In this document: positions 15,637-24,235 of the stretch, piece after piece
Layout of the letters: every line of letters begins with the position of its first letter
How positions within the stretch are numbered: position 1 is the stretch's first letter
Source: RPQJ01 sp035691185
GTDB taxonomy: Bacteria; Pseudomonadota; Gammaproteobacteria; Steroidobacterales; Steroidobacteraceae
Length of the DNA: 28,453 nucleotides
Direction: 5' to 3'
Assembly (NCBI GenBank): GCA_035691185.1
Contig: DASSJN010000087.1
Location: forward strand, 1 to 28,453
Translations under genes and position numbers: made by a program
Notes under the pieces: generated by a model
Databases searched by the model: none
Told to the model about the DNA's origin: nothing
What the model saw: only the letters and a program-made list of their open reading frames with translations

Positions 15637-17487
15637 TCACCAACTCTTCAAGGGAAACCTCACTGGCGCGGGCGGAGACCACGGTAGCCGCCCCTCGCGC
15701 AGCAGGCGCGCGAATCTTGGTGTCGCGTCGAGATCAAAGGGAGTCCCACAGCCGCAGCGATCGGCGACGCGCAAGAGGATGGCCGGCCCCAGCGTCATGG
15801 CGTCGATCTCGGCCGCTGCGCGGTTGGCCGTCGCACGGTCGCCGAACACCGCCGCGCCCACGAGCAGGCGCCCCGGATCGCGCTCGACCGAAGGCCGCAA
15901 CCGCTTCCACTCCGCGGCGCGCCCCGCGGCGGCCGGAATCTGGAGCGCCAGCAGTGACATGGCCTCCGATACGTCCGCGGCGCCAAAATTCCCTGCCGTA
16001 AACAGCGCTTCGGCTTCGTCCAGCCGCCCGAGGGCGAGGTAAGCCAGCACGCGCGCGTGCATGACGTCGCGGTCCTGTCCCCGCAGCGCCTCGATGCGAT
16101 CGGCATATTTGAGACCCTCGGCGGGACGACCGATCCACACCGCAGTGATCGCCAGGCGGGTCCAGTTTCCCCCAAGCGGATCGCAGCGCTCGCGCCTGAG
16201 ATCGTGTGCGAGCGCCGCCTCGCCGTAGCCCAGGACGATCGCGGTCTGGTCGATCCAGAGACCATGGCGGCAGGTTCTCCACGCGGCAAAGGCGCGCGCG
16301 ATCTGTTCTCCGAGATTCCGCCAGTCGGAGGACACCGTCGTACGCACCACCTGGATGACGAGGCGCTGGTCCGCGTCGCGTTCGTAGCGAAATGCGGCGT
16401 CGAAATCCGCCTGCAGGTGGCTTGCCGCCTCGTCGACGCTGACTCCGGTCGCGGACACGAATCCCGGGCCCTGGCCCGGCGCCTCGTCGATGAGCAAGTG
16501 CGCGTAATAATCGGCATGCTGGAAGTAGGCATTCGCAAAATCCGGCTTTTGCGCGATCGCTGCTTCGAACTCCTTGTTGGCGCGCGCCAGAAGGGGAAGC
16601 AACGGGCCCTCGTTGTGCGCTCGATTGAAGAACTCCACTCCCCGCTGGTAGGCGACGAATGCGTCGACATCGCGCACGCCGATATCGGCCATCATCGCGC
16701 GCTTGCGCTGGTCGAGCAGCACGCCGAGCGCGCCGGCGACGTTCTCGGCGATCCGCGTCTGCACCGCGAAGGCATCGCCGAGCGAGTGATCGTACGTCCC
16801 GGACCACAGGTGAAACCCGTCCGAAGCACGGATGAGCTGTGCGGTGATGCGCACCTTCTCGCCTGAGCGGCGAACCGAACCTTCGACGACGTGTGCAACG
16901 CCAAGTGTCGAGGCGATTTCAGGGATCGGTACGTTCTTGCTCTTGTAGTAGAAGGCCGACGTGCGGGCGGTAACCAGCAGATCGGGCAACGCCGTCAAGG
17001 CATTGATGACTTCCTCGGTCACCCCGTCGGCGAAGTACCCGTCATCCTGCCCCGACGACAGCGCCGCGAAGGGCAAGACGGCGACCGACGCTTCGGCGAC
17101 AACGGCCGGTTTTGCCGTCGCGGCGGTCCCAGGCGTGTCGCCGGGAGTCTTCAGCCTCTCCCCGGCGGGTTCGTAAAGCCAGAGCGCCGCGCCACCCACC
17201 AGAACCAGCAGCGTGATGATCAGGAGCTCAGTGCCAGTCACCTTTTGCTGGCCGCGATCGCCGTGGTACCAGGCGACGACCAGGACCAACGGCAGCCCGA
17301 GTGCAACTGCAATGGTCGTCAGCTCGAGGATCGGTGCGGGCCAGTGAAACGTCTCAAATGCGTACTCGAGCGCCTGAAGTAGCGTCCAACCAGTCGCAGC
17401 ATAAGCGAGACCCCACTGCACCACTTTCCTGCGGCGCAGGTTGGCCCAGGCGCCTTCGCCCTCACGCTCTGTCGGCGTGTCGGTCAC
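15637..17487 (-). CDS. Membrane-anchored FlgO/TolB-like domain protein with TPR-type C-terminus
   Basis: The 616-residue protein has a cytoplasmic N-tail, then membrane segments (about 24-42, 52-73 and 86-105). A linker precedes a FlgO/TolB-like domain (about 133-260: SVAVLPFAALSSGQDDGYFADGV..., VAHVVEGSVRRSGEKVRITA, IRASDGFHLWSGTYDHSL). An alpha-helical, TPR-like region fills the rest. This layout is common in proteins that carry a winged-helix, kinase or adenylate cyclase domain at the N-terminus, but here no catalytic or DNA-binding domain is visible. It is probably a membrane scaffold or sensor. The start at 17487 is supported by the conserved opening (WANLRRRKVVQWGLAYAATG) shortly after it. 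Confidence 0.85.
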   Translation of the reverse strand: MTDTPTEREGEGAWANLRRRKVVQWGLAYAATGWTLLQALEYAFETFHWPAPILELTTIAVALGLPLVLVVAWYHGDRGQQKVTGTELLIITLLVLVGGAALWLYEPAGERLKTPGDTPGTAATAKPAVVAEASVAVLPFAALSSGQDDGYFADGVTEEVINALTALPDLLVTARTSAFYYKSKNVPIPEIASTLGVAHVVEGSVRRSGEKVRITAQLIRASDGFHLWSGTYDHSLGDAFAVQTRIAENVAGALGVLLDQRKRAMMADIGVRDVDAFVAYQRGVEFFNRAHNEGPLLPLLARANKEFEAAIAQKPDFANAYFQHADYYAHLLIDEAPGQGPGFVSATGVSVDEAASHLQADFDAAFRYERDADQRLVIQVVRTTVSSDWRNLGEQIARAFAAWRTCRHGLWIDQTAIVLGYGEAALAHDLRRERCDPLGGNWTRLAITAVWIGRPAEGLKYADRIEALRGQDRDVMHARVLAYLALGRLDEAEALFTAGNFGAADVSEAMSLLALQIPAAAGRAAEWKRLRPSVERDPGRLLVGAAVFGDRATANRAAAEIDAMTLGPAILLRVADRCGCGTPFDLDATPRFARLLREGRLPWSPPAPVRFPLKSW

Positions 17488-17913
17488 GGTCGTACTCCCT
17501 CAGGCTCCAAGTGTAGCCGGGTTGTCGATCGGAGGGCTTGATGCGCGCGGGGATGCCGGTGCGATGCGGGTGATGAGCCTGAGGTGGACCCAAATCGCGT
17601 TCAATTAGATGCGGAATTCGATGCGCGCGTCGGCGTGCTTCCTGTCGGAAGCGCCGCCCTCGGCGGCAGTCCGGCCGGGCTGCGAACCGTTCGCTCGTGC
17701 GGATTGAGAATCATCTCGCCTGGGCAGCCACGTTGCCGCGCATACGCACCTTTCCGACTATGCGTCCCTGCTCAGTCGGAGTACCAGCGTCACTGGACCG
17801 CTTGTTTCGCAAGGAGCACGGGATACACGCGGTGACCCGTGACGCGCACCCTTCCAGTCCGGCTGCTGCAACTGCCTGACCCGCCGAGACCGAGGTCGAA
17901 GTGAGTCAAGACC
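17488..17913. other. 426-bp divergent gap, no convincing gene
   Basis: The gap separates the minus-strand FlgO/TPR gene from the plus-strand cyclic-nucleotide-binding gene, so it must hold both promoters. Two short plus-strand frames (17584-17835 and 17697-17879) lack a ribosome binding site and any family signature. I found no CRP- or FNR-like palindrome that I would defend. Confidence 0.5.
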
Positions 17914-18279
17914 ATGGCACATCTCGGCCGGGTCTACGCGGATCGGGAAGTCATCGTCAGGCAGGGTGAGCCGGGCACCTGCATGTACGTCATCCAGGAC
18001 GGGCAGGTCGAAGCGGTAGCGGAGGCAGGCGGACGGGAGATGCGCCTGCGCACGCTTGGGCCAAGCGATTTCTTCGGCGAGATGGCGCTGTTTGGATCGG
18101 AAAGTCGCAGCTGCACCATTCGTGCGCTGGGCAAGGCACGCGTGCTGACGATAGACAAGAAGAACTTCCTTGAAGGCATACAGGAGGATCCGTCGCTGGC
18201 GTTCAGGATCGTGAAGGTCATGTCACAGCGGATCCACGACTTGACCGAGAGACTGGCGGAGTACGAAACGAGGAAGTGA
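17914..18279 (+). CDS. Stand-alone cyclic-nucleotide-binding domain protein
   Basis: The 121-residue protein is a single CRP-type cNMP-binding beta-roll: VIVRQGEPGTCMYVIQDGQV (about 13-32), then the phosphate-binding cassette F54-G-E-M-A-L with R65-S66-C67-T (canonical FGE...R-S/T-A), then the helix ending LAEYETRK. No helix-turn-helix or catalytic domain follows. The cassette Glu and Arg are present, so binding of cAMP or cGMP is plausible. It is the first gene of a tight unit, 22 bp before the flavoprotein gene, so it may act as a regulatory subunit of the downstream oxidoreductases rather than as a transcription factor. A GAAGTGAG-type site precedes ATG 17914. Confidence 0.9.
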   Translation: MAHLGRVYADREVIVRQGEPGTCMYVIQDGQVEAVAEAGGREMRLRTLGPSDFFGEMALFGSESRSCTIRALGKARVLTIDKKNFLEGIQEDPSLAFRIVKVMSQRIHDLTERLAEYETRK

Positions 18280-18301
18280 TTCCGGCAGGGAGAGACCACC
18301 G

Positions 18302-19726
18302 ATGGCGACCGCTGACGGCCTCGGCTGGCTTGGCAAGCCCGTACGCGCGGATCGTGCGAGGTCAGCCCAGCGCCTGCGCGACGGTTCCAGGGTCGCCGTG
18401 ATCGGCGCCGGCCCTGCCGGATCGATGTTCAGCTACTTCCTGCTGAACATGGCTGAGAGCGTCGCGCTCGACCTCGAGGTCGATCTGTACGAGCCGCGGC
18501 ACTTCTGCCACCGCGGCCCGGCCGGCTGCAATCACTGCGGTGGCGTCGTCTCCGAGTCCCTGGTGCAACGATTGGCCACCGAGGGGATCAACCTGCCGGA
18601 CGACGTCGTTCAGCACAGTCTCGAGTCGTACACCTTGCACATGGACGTCGGTGATGTGGAGATCGCCACGCCGCTGCACGAGAGCCGGATTGCCGGCATC
18701 TATCGTGGCAACGGCCCGCGGAATTCGGAGCCACTCGACACGCGCAGTTTCGATGGCTACCTGCAGCACCTGGCCAATGAACGCGGAGCCAGACTGATAA
18801 ACCGGCTGGTCACGAACGTCAGGACCCAAGACGACTCGATGAGGATCGAGTGCGCCGACGGCAGCTACGGGGACTACGAGTTGGTGGCGATTGCCAGCGG
18901 CGTCAACAGTCGCCTGCTCGAGTCGCTGAACGACCTGGCCGAGGATCATCGGCCGCCGGCCCTGACGAAGACGTTCATCTGCGAATTCCGCCTCGGCAAG
19001 GAGGTGATCCGGCAAGCATTCGGTCCGTCCATGCACGTCTTCCTGCTGGACATCCCGCGACTGGAATTCGCGGCACTGATACCCAAGGGTGATTACGTCA
19101 CTCTGTGCCTGCTGGGCGACGATATCGACGACCGGCTGTTGGATCGATTCTTCAGCTCGCCGGAGGTCATCAGGCGCTTCCCCGAGGGCTCGATACCGCG
19201 CCCGGTCTGTCACTGTTACCCCCGCATCAACGTCCGGACCGCCCGGCCGCCTTACGGCGACAGGCTGGTCATGATCGGCGACAGCGGCACCACGCGTCTG
19301 TTCAAGGACGGCATTGGCGCTGCTTACCGAACCGCGAAGGCCGCAGCGAAAACCGCAGTGTTCCACGGCGTGTCGGTCGAGGATTTCCGCGAGTACTACT
19401 GGCCTCTCTGCAGGAAGATCGACTCGGACAACCGCGTCGGCAAGCTCGTGTTCTGGGTCGGCAGTCTCATGCAGCGTTCCCGTTTCGCGCGTCGCGGCGT
19501 GCTGCACATGGTCGCGGCCGAGCAGAAACAGTCGCAGGTCCCGCGTCGCATGTCGAGCGTGTTATGGGACCTCTTCAGCGGCAGCGCGCCATACACGGAT
19601 GTGTTCCAGCGCACTCTGCAGCCCGGCTACGTCGGCAGCCTCATCCATCACCTCGTGGCCGGCAACCTGCCGTTCAAGAGCGGGGCCGACGTCCACAGAC
19701 CTGGGGAGAGGGAACGTGGGCACTGA
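18302..19726 (+). CDS. FAD-dependent oxidoreductase, geranylgeranyl-reductase-like
   Basis: The 474-residue protein has an N-terminal FAD Rossmann motif (VAVIGAGPAGSMFSYFLL, about 31-48), a Cys cluster C69-x6-C76-x2-C79 (GPAGCNHCGGVVSESLV), and a second FAD motif in the form VMIGDSGTTRLFKDGIGAAY. This is the plan of the geranylgeranyl reductase/FixC-like p-hydroxybenzoate hydroxylase superfamily; substrate and acceptor are unknown. GGGAGAG precedes ATG at 18302. Its stop overlaps the next gene's GTG start by 11 nt, so the two are translationally coupled. The CxxC motif next to the FAD domain might be redox-active or bind a cluster. A membrane lipid or quinone-type substrate is possible but not shown. 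Confidence 0.9.
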   Translation: MATADGLGWLGKPVRADRARSAQRLRDGSRVAVIGAGPAGSMFSYFLLNMAESVALDLEVDLYEPRHFCHRGPAGCNHCGGVVSESLVQRLATEGINLPDDVVQHSLESYTLHMDVGDVEIATPLHESRIAGIYRGNGPRNSEPLDTRSFDGYLQHLANERGARLINRLVTNVRTQDDSMRIECADGSYGDYELVAIASGVNSRLLESLNDLAEDHRPPALTKTFICEFRLGKEVIRQAFGPSMHVFLLDIPRLEFAALIPKGDYVTLCLLGDDIDDRLLDRFFSSPEVIRRFPEGSIPRPVCHCYPRINVRTARPPYGDRLVMIGDSGTTRLFKDGIGAAYRTAKAAAKTAVFHGVSVEDFREYYWPLCRKIDSDNRVGKLVFWVGSLMQRSRFARRGVLHMVAAEQKQSQVPRRMSSVLWDLFSGSAPYTDVFQRTLQPGYVGSLIHHLVAGNLPFKSGADVHRPGERERGH

Positions 19727-21380
19727 CAGCAGGCCGGAGAGCTCGGCCCAGCCTTTCCGGATCCGTGCCGGGCAGCGGGCAAAGACTCCTGCCTGCCAGA
19801 CCCACTGCCCCATCGGCGGTGACATCCGGGGCTGGCTGTGCATCCTCTCCCAGCACCATAAGCTGGGGCTGAGCCTGGAACAGGCGTGCGACCGCGCCTG
19901 GGAGAAGCTGGTCCAGCTGAATCCCTTCCCGGCCACCCTGGGCCGCATATGTCCGCACCCCTGCGAACGCGGCTGCAGTCGCACTGCGAAGGACGGTGCC
20001 GTGTGCATCAACGCGGTGGAACGTTTCCTCGGTGATTGGGGCACGGCCAGGCAGCTACCCCTGCCGAAGATCCTCGGCAGGAACTGCACCGAGTCCGTCG
20101 GCGTAATCGGGGCAGGGCCGGCGGGCATGTCATTCGCGTACCAGATGTCGAGGCGCGGTTACCCCGTCACGATCTACGAGAAGACCGAGCTGCCCGGGGG
20201 CATGTTGCGGCACGCCATACCTGATTACCGTTTGCCTCGAGGAGTGCTGGACGCCGAGATTCAGCGAATCCTCGACCTGCAGATTTCACTGGTACCAGGG
20301 ATCGAAGCAGGTGACGACATTTCGTTCGCGGAGCTGAGGGCCAGGCATCGAGTGCTGTTCCTCGGCATGGGCGCGCAAGCAGCCAGGCAACTGGGCGTGG
20401 CAGGCGAGGCCGGCCCGGGCGTGCTGTCCGCCATCGAATACCTGGCACGTCGAAAGCAGGGAATCGGGGGCGGACTGGGCAAGCGGGTCATGGTTGTCGG
20501 CGGCGGCAACACAGCGATGGACGCGGCGCGCTCGGCCCGCCGGGACGGCGCCGAGGTTACGCTCCTGTATCGGCGCCGCCTGCAGGAAATGCCTGCAGTG
20601 GCAAACGAGGTACAGGACGCCCTGGCAGAGGGCGTGCGCTTCGAGTTCCTCGCGGCACCACAGCGAATTCTGCGCGATGGCCCGATGGTCATCGGCGTCG
20701 AGGTCCAGCGGATGCGCCTGGGAGAGGCCGACGTGGACGGACGCCAGCGAACGGTCCCGATACCGGGCGCCGTGGCAGCGGTCGGCGCCGATACCGTACT
20801 GGCCGCAGTGTCACAGAAGCCTGCCTGGCGGGGCTTCGGAGAGGTCGGCCCCGACAGCAAGTGGCTGCACACGAAGAAAGACGGCAAGCTCGCGGACGAC
20901 ACCTGGGCCGGCGGCGACGACTGCGGCCCGGGCACCGCCGCCCGCGCCATCGCCCAGGGTCGCCTGGCCGCCGAAGCCGCGCATGCCGAGCTGCGCGGAG
21001 AGGCGCCGTCGCGCGGACAACAGGCACGGCCAGCCGTCGAGCCCGCCAGCGTCAGGCCCGACTACTACGAGGTTCTGCCTCGCGGCGGCACCCGCAGGCG
21101 TCCCATGGAGCGATGGCTGGCGGAGCCCGAGGTGGAAATCGAGCAGACGCTCGGCCGCGAACAGGCTTCCCGCGAGGCGGCCCGCTGCATGTCGTGCGGA
21201 CTTTGCTTCGGCTGCCAGCAGTGCTTCATGTACTGCAACGCCGGCGGATTCACCCGCGTGGAGGAACCCGAGCCGGGCCGTTACTACGCGCTGGCGCTGG
21301 AGTCGTGCGAGGGTTGCGGCAAATGCATCGAGCTCTGTCCCTGCGGTTACCTGGAGCCCAGGGAAGGAGCGGTCGCGTAA
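19716..21380 (+). CDS. GltD/DsrL-like iron-sulfur FAD/NAD(P) oxidoreductase
   Basis: From GTG 19716 (AGGGAAC upstream) the product is 554 residues. The N-terminus has the Fer4_20-type Cys set (C27, C31, C42, C79, C83, C87). FAD binding is at VGVIGAGPAGMSFAYQMSRR (about 128-147) and NAD(P) binding at VMVVGGGNTAMDAARSARRD (about 258-277). The C-terminal ferredoxin-like tail has C491-x2-C494-x2-C497-x2-C500-x2-C503-x3-C507 and C531-x2-C534-x2-C537-x3-C541-P-C543. This architecture resembles DsrL and the GltD-like subunits that move electrons between NAD(P)H and ferredoxin or another partner. No GltB is present, so glutamate synthesis is unlikely. It overlaps the upstream flavoprotein gene by 11 nt. 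The frame is open back to 19314, but that part is a shadow of the upstream gene. Confidence 0.93.
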   Translation: MGTDSRPESSAQPFRIRAGQRAKTPACQTHCPIGGDIRGWLCILSQHHKLGLSLEQACDRAWEKLVQLNPFPATLGRICPHPCERGCSRTAKDGAVCINAVERFLGDWGTARQLPLPKILGRNCTESVGVIGAGPAGMSFAYQMSRRGYPVTIYEKTELPGGMLRHAIPDYRLPRGVLDAEIQRILDLQISLVPGIEAGDDISFAELRARHRVLFLGMGAQAARQLGVAGEAGPGVLSAIEYLARRKQGIGGGLGKRVMVVGGGNTAMDAARSARRDGAEVTLLYRRRLQEMPAVANEVQDALAEGVRFEFLAAPQRILRDGPMVIGVEVQRMRLGEADVDGRQRTVPIPGAVAAVGADTVLAAVSQKPAWRGFGEVGPDSKWLHTKKDGKLADDTWAGGDDCGPGTAARAIAQGRLAAEAAHAELRGEAPSRGQQARPAVEPASVRPDYYEVLPRGGTRRRPMERWLAEPEVEIEQTLGREQASREAARCMSCGLCFGCQQCFMYCNAGGFTRVEEPEPGRYYALALESCEGCGKCIELCPCGYLEPREGAVA

Positions 21381-21561
21381 ACCGGCGCAAGAGCGAGCGA
21401 CCGTTCCTGGGCGCTTGGCCAGTGCCGCGCCGCCCGCGCAACGCGAAGATCGCCATTTCCTGGCCCTGCTGGTGCCTCCCGGCCTATGCTTGGCCACGGG
21501 CTCAACCGGCCTGCGCCGTGCTCCAGGCCCCAGTCCAGCGGACCCGAGCGAAGGACTCTCA

Positions 21562-21963
21562 ATGTTGGCCAATGCTTCGGTTACGACCATGCTGCCGGTC
21601 ATCGACATGGCCCGGGCGCGCGAATTCTATGAGCGACGCCTCGGTCTGGTTCCCGGCGGATTCCGGCCGGATGGCAAGTTCGTCTATCGGGTGGGCGGCA
21701 GCACGCTCGCGCTGTTCCCGAAGCCGGAAGGCACGAAGGCCGAGCACACAGCGATCAGCTTCCAGGTGGCCGACATCGCAGCGACCGTTGCGGAGTTGAA
21801 GCGATCGGGCGTCGTGTTCGAGGACTACGACTTTCCAGGCTTCAAGACCGTCGACCACGTGTGCGTCCTCGGAGCCGAGAAGGCGGCGTGGTTCAAGGAT
21901 CCGGAAGGGAACTACCTGTGCCTCCACGAGGACATCCCGGAAGACTCGCCGGCGGCTATGTGA
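21562..21963 (+). CDS. VOC (glyoxalase/bleomycin resistance-like) protein
   Basis: The 133-residue single-domain protein opens MLANASVTTMLPVIDMARAR, then EFYERRLGLVPGG, the characteristic first beta-alpha-beta unit of the vicinal oxygen chelate fold. The second unit includes EHTAISFQVADIAATVAELK and ends WFKDPEGNYLCLHEDIP, where the Glu of PEGN-x-L-x-L-x-E is a usual metal ligand. The reaction is not predictable from sequence. AAGGA precedes ATG 21562. It follows the redox unit after 181 bp on the same strand and might be its own unit. It converges on the DUF4197 gene with 28 bp between stops. Confidence 0.9.
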   Translation: MLANASVTTMLPVIDMARAREFYERRLGLVPGGFRPDGKFVYRVGGSTLALFPKPEGTKAEHTAISFQVADIAATVAELKRSGVVFEDYDFPGFKTVDHVCVLGAEKAAWFKDPEGNYLCLHEDIPEDSPAAM

Positions 21964-21991
21964 CGGCCAGCGAAGCGGCAGATGCGGATCA

Positions 21992-22675
21992 CTACGGGCC
22001 CAGTGCTCCGAACACGCGCTGCAGTATCTTGCTCGACTGACCCAGCGGATCCCGTCGGATCGCCCGTTCTTCCTCGGCGATCACGACGAAGAGACCGTCG
22101 AGCGCCTTGCGGGTCACATAACGCTCGACGTTGGCATCCTTCGCCTCGACGAGCCCGAACGACGCGGCCTGCGCGGCGAGTGCGTTGTACTGCTTCGCGA
22201 GCTGCGCACGGTCCGTCTTCTCCTTCACGATCGGCATGAATCGTTGCTGGAGCTTGTCGTAGGAGACTCTGCGGAAGTACTGGGTTGCGGCATCGTCGCT
22301 GCCGGTCAGGATCTGCCGGGCGTCGTCGAGCGACATCTGCTTCACGGCATCGACGAGCAGCACCCGTGCCTCGGGGACAGCCACCTCCGCAGCGCGATTC
22401 ATGGCGACGACGAGCTCGTCGGCCTGACCACCCATCCCGACCATGCGCAGCGCCTTGTCCGCCTTCTTCAACGCAGGCGGTAGCGGAATCTTCACCTTCG
22501 GGTTCTTCAGGAAGCCGTCGGTGACACCGAGCTGTGCGACGGCGCGGGTCGCACCCTGATTCAGGGCGGCCTTGAGCCCGGCGACACTGTCCCTGGGTGC
22601 CACGGCTGCGATGCCCGCGAAGGCAGTGAGCGGCAATACAAGAAGCAGGAGCGAGGGGGTGCGGGACTTCATCAT
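21992..22675 (-). CDS. Secreted DUF4197 protein
   Basis: The 227-residue protein has an N-terminal signal peptide (MMKSRTPSLLLLVLPLTAFA) and the DUF4197 core: LKAALNQGATRAVAQLGVTDGFLKNPKVKIPLPPALKKAD, then DDARQILTGSDDAATQYFRR and the closing DGLFVVIAEEERAIRRDPLG. Function is unknown; the protein is expected in the periplasm. I prefer ATG 22675 (GGAG upstream) to the TTG frame start at 22774, since the signal peptide begins there. A Met at 22672 is equally possible. It is divergent from the MscS gene. Confidence 0.93.
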   Translation of the reverse strand: MMKSRTPSLLLLVLPLTAFAGIAAVAPRDSVAGLKAALNQGATRAVAQLGVTDGFLKNPKVKIPLPPALKKADKALRMVGMGGQADELVVAMNRAAEVAVPEARVLLVDAVKQMSLDDARQILTGSDDAATQYFRRVSYDKLQQRFMPIVKEKTDRAQLAKQYNALAAQAASFGLVEAKDANVERYVTRKALDGLFVVIAEEERAIRRDPLGQSSKILQRVFGALGP

Positions 22676-22915
22676 CGCAGGTCTCCGCCGAGTGGCTCCA
22701 ACGAATATTACGCGCGTACGAATCGTGCAGTGCGTGCCGTGGTCAGTCGTTCTGTAAATCCGTACTTCGGGCAATGGTTCGATGAACCGCGCGGATCACC
22801 GTGCAGCCCGTAGAATTTCGCGAGCAGTGCTTTCCGAGAACGTGTCGCGAATGCGGAATACAATGTGAAGTCGTCGCCGGGCAGATTCGCCCGGTAATCC
22901 AACAGGAGACCCCCT

Positions 22916-23731
22916 ATGAACGCCACGGGCTTCTGGGCCGATACGCAGCCTTTGTTGATTTCGTTCGGATTGAAACTCCTCGGCGCGATTGCGATCGTCG
23001 TCGTCGGCCGCTGGCTGATCAGACTCATCTCGAAGATGGTCACCAAGGCGATGGAACGGCAGAAGGTGGAGCCGACCATCGTCCGCTACCTCTCCAACAC
23101 CGTCACGGTGGGACTGAACGTCCTGCTGTTCATCGGCATCCTCGGCTTCTTCGGGCTCGAGACGACGTCGTTCGCGGCCTTGATCGCAGCCCTCGGCATC
23201 GCCATCGGTGCCGCGTGGGGCGGGCTGCTGTCGAACTTCGCGGCGGGAGTGTTCATCCTGGTGCTCCGGCCGTTCAAGGTCGGTGACTATGTGATGGCCG
23301 CCGAAGTCGAAGGAACCGTGCGTTCGATCGGTCTGTTCAACACCACGATCGACACGCCTGACAACGTCCTGACCTCGGTCGGCAACGGAGCGATCATGGG
23401 CGGCACGATCAAGAATTTCACACACAACCCGTACCGTCGTGTCGACCTGACGGCGCAGCTGGACCACACGGTCGATCCGCGTGATGCCATTCGTCTGCTC
23501 AAAGCCGCGCTTCCGACGATCGACAACGTCCTCGCCGCGCCGCCGCCCGACGTCGAGATCCTCGCCTTCAACGAGCGCGGCCCCCTCCTCGCGGTTCGTC
23601 CGTACGTGCACAATGACCACTACTGGCAGGTGTACTTCGACACGAACCGGGCGATTCGGGACACGTTCGGCACGGCGGGCTATCCGGTGCCGGAATCACA
23701 CGTGCAGTTGCGGCAACTGCAGGCCGCCTGA
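22916..23731 (+). CDS. Small mechanosensitive channel, MscS family
   Basis: The 271-residue protein has the compact MscS plan: three membrane segments (about 15-34, 60-80 and 82-110), the pore-lining helix with G/A-rich packing (ALIAALGIAIGAAWGGLLSN), the beta domain (VLRPFKVGDYVMAAEVEGTV) and a C-terminal alpha/beta cage domain. It would be a heptameric inner-membrane channel opened by membrane tension during hypo-osmotic shock. The start at 22916 follows an AGGAGACCCCCT-type site. A strong terminator follows its stop by 26 bp, so it is probably the last gene of its unit. Confidence 0.95.
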   Translation: MNATGFWADTQPLLISFGLKLLGAIAIVVVGRWLIRLISKMVTKAMERQKVEPTIVRYLSNTVTVGLNVLLFIGILGFFGLETTSFAALIAALGIAIGAAWGGLLSNFAAGVFILVLRPFKVGDYVMAAEVEGTVRSIGLFNTTIDTPDNVLTSVGNGAIMGGTIKNFTHNPYRRVDLTAQLDHTVDPRDAIRLLKAALPTIDNVLAAPPPDVEILAFNERGPLLAVRPYVHNDHYWQVYFDTNRAIRDTFGTAGYPVPESHVQLRQLQAA

Positions 23732-23757
23732 AAAGCACTGGCATCGTGCCAACCTGG

Positions 23758-23783
23758 AAGGCCCCGCAAGGGGCCTTTCGTTT
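23758..23783 (+). terminator. Rho-independent terminator after the MscS gene
   Basis: AAGGCCCC-GCAA-GGGGCCTT is an 8-bp stem with a GCAA tetraloop (23758-23777), followed by a T-rich tail (TCGTTT). It lies 26 bp after the MscS stop and is the clearest terminator in the window. Confidence 0.9.
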
Positions 23784-23877
23784 GAATCATCCCGGAACGG
23801 AAGCCGACGCCGCGAACTCGCTGCACCGCATCAATTCCGGCCACGTAACGGCGACAGCCGAACGCGATCGCGTCAAG

Positions 23878-23906
23878 TTGTCGCGGATGGGTCCGCGCGC
23901 TAGGCT
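23878..23906 (+). promoter_or_regulatory. Sigma70-type promoter of the small secreted protein gene
   Basis: TTGTCG (23878-23883), a 17-bp spacer and TAGGCT (23901-23906) form a fair sigma70 promoter. The expected transcription start is about 30 nt before ATG 23944. It follows the MscS terminator, so this marks a new transcription unit. Confidence 0.5.
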
Positions 23907-23943
23907 TGGCCGGCATCACAGCTTTACAGATGGGGAGCGCAAC

Positions 23944-24213
23944 ATGAATAAGAGTTCGAAATTGGTCTCGCTGACGGCCAGCGTTCTGGCAACGGCCATG
24001 CTGGTTTCCGCTGCGAGCCAGGCCAAGGACGACGAACCGGTCGCCCAGAACGTGATGACCGTGTGGGTTGACGGCAAGGGGCACACCGGCTTCGCCGAAA
24101 AGCTCAACAAGATGCACGCCGAAATGGAAGCCAAGGGCTGGAAGTTCGGCGACCTGGAGATCTACACCGAGAACGGCGACATGCAGGGAGCGTTCGTCAC
24201 TTACGTTCGCTGA
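23944..24213 (+). CDS. Small secreted protein, unknown function
   Basis: The 89-residue protein has a Sec signal peptide (MNKSSKLVSLTASVLATAML, cleavage after about ASQA-K) and a mature part of about 60 residues. The mature part reads VMTVWVDGKGHTGFAEKLNK, then MHAEMEAKGWKFGDLEIYTE, then NGDMQGAFVTYVR. The beta-alpha-beta pattern (strand, helix, GWKF-strand, strand) is like small DUF4177-type folds, but I cannot assign a family. GGGGAG precedes ATG 23944. The cytochrome c gene begins 22 bp downstream, so the two probably form an operon. Confidence 0.85.
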   Translation: MNKSSKLVSLTASVLATAMLVSAASQAKDDEPVAQNVMTVWVDGKGHTGFAEKLNKMHAEMEAKGWKFGDLEIYTENGDMQGAFVTYVR

Positions 24214-24235
24214 CTCGCGGGGGCGCCGCGGATTG

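Noticed and set aside
17584..17879. Two short plus-strand frames in the divergent gap
   Set aside because: They lack a ribosome binding site and any recognisable motif.
18362..19507. 381-residue minus-strand frame over the FAD reductase
   Set aside because: The plus-strand gene has two FAD motifs and proper operon spacing; the minus frame has no family signature.
19314..19715. In-frame N-terminal extension of the GltD-like protein
   Set aside because: It is a shadow of the upstream flavoprotein gene. GTG 19716 has a ribosome binding site and begins just before the Fer4_20-type Cys motifs.
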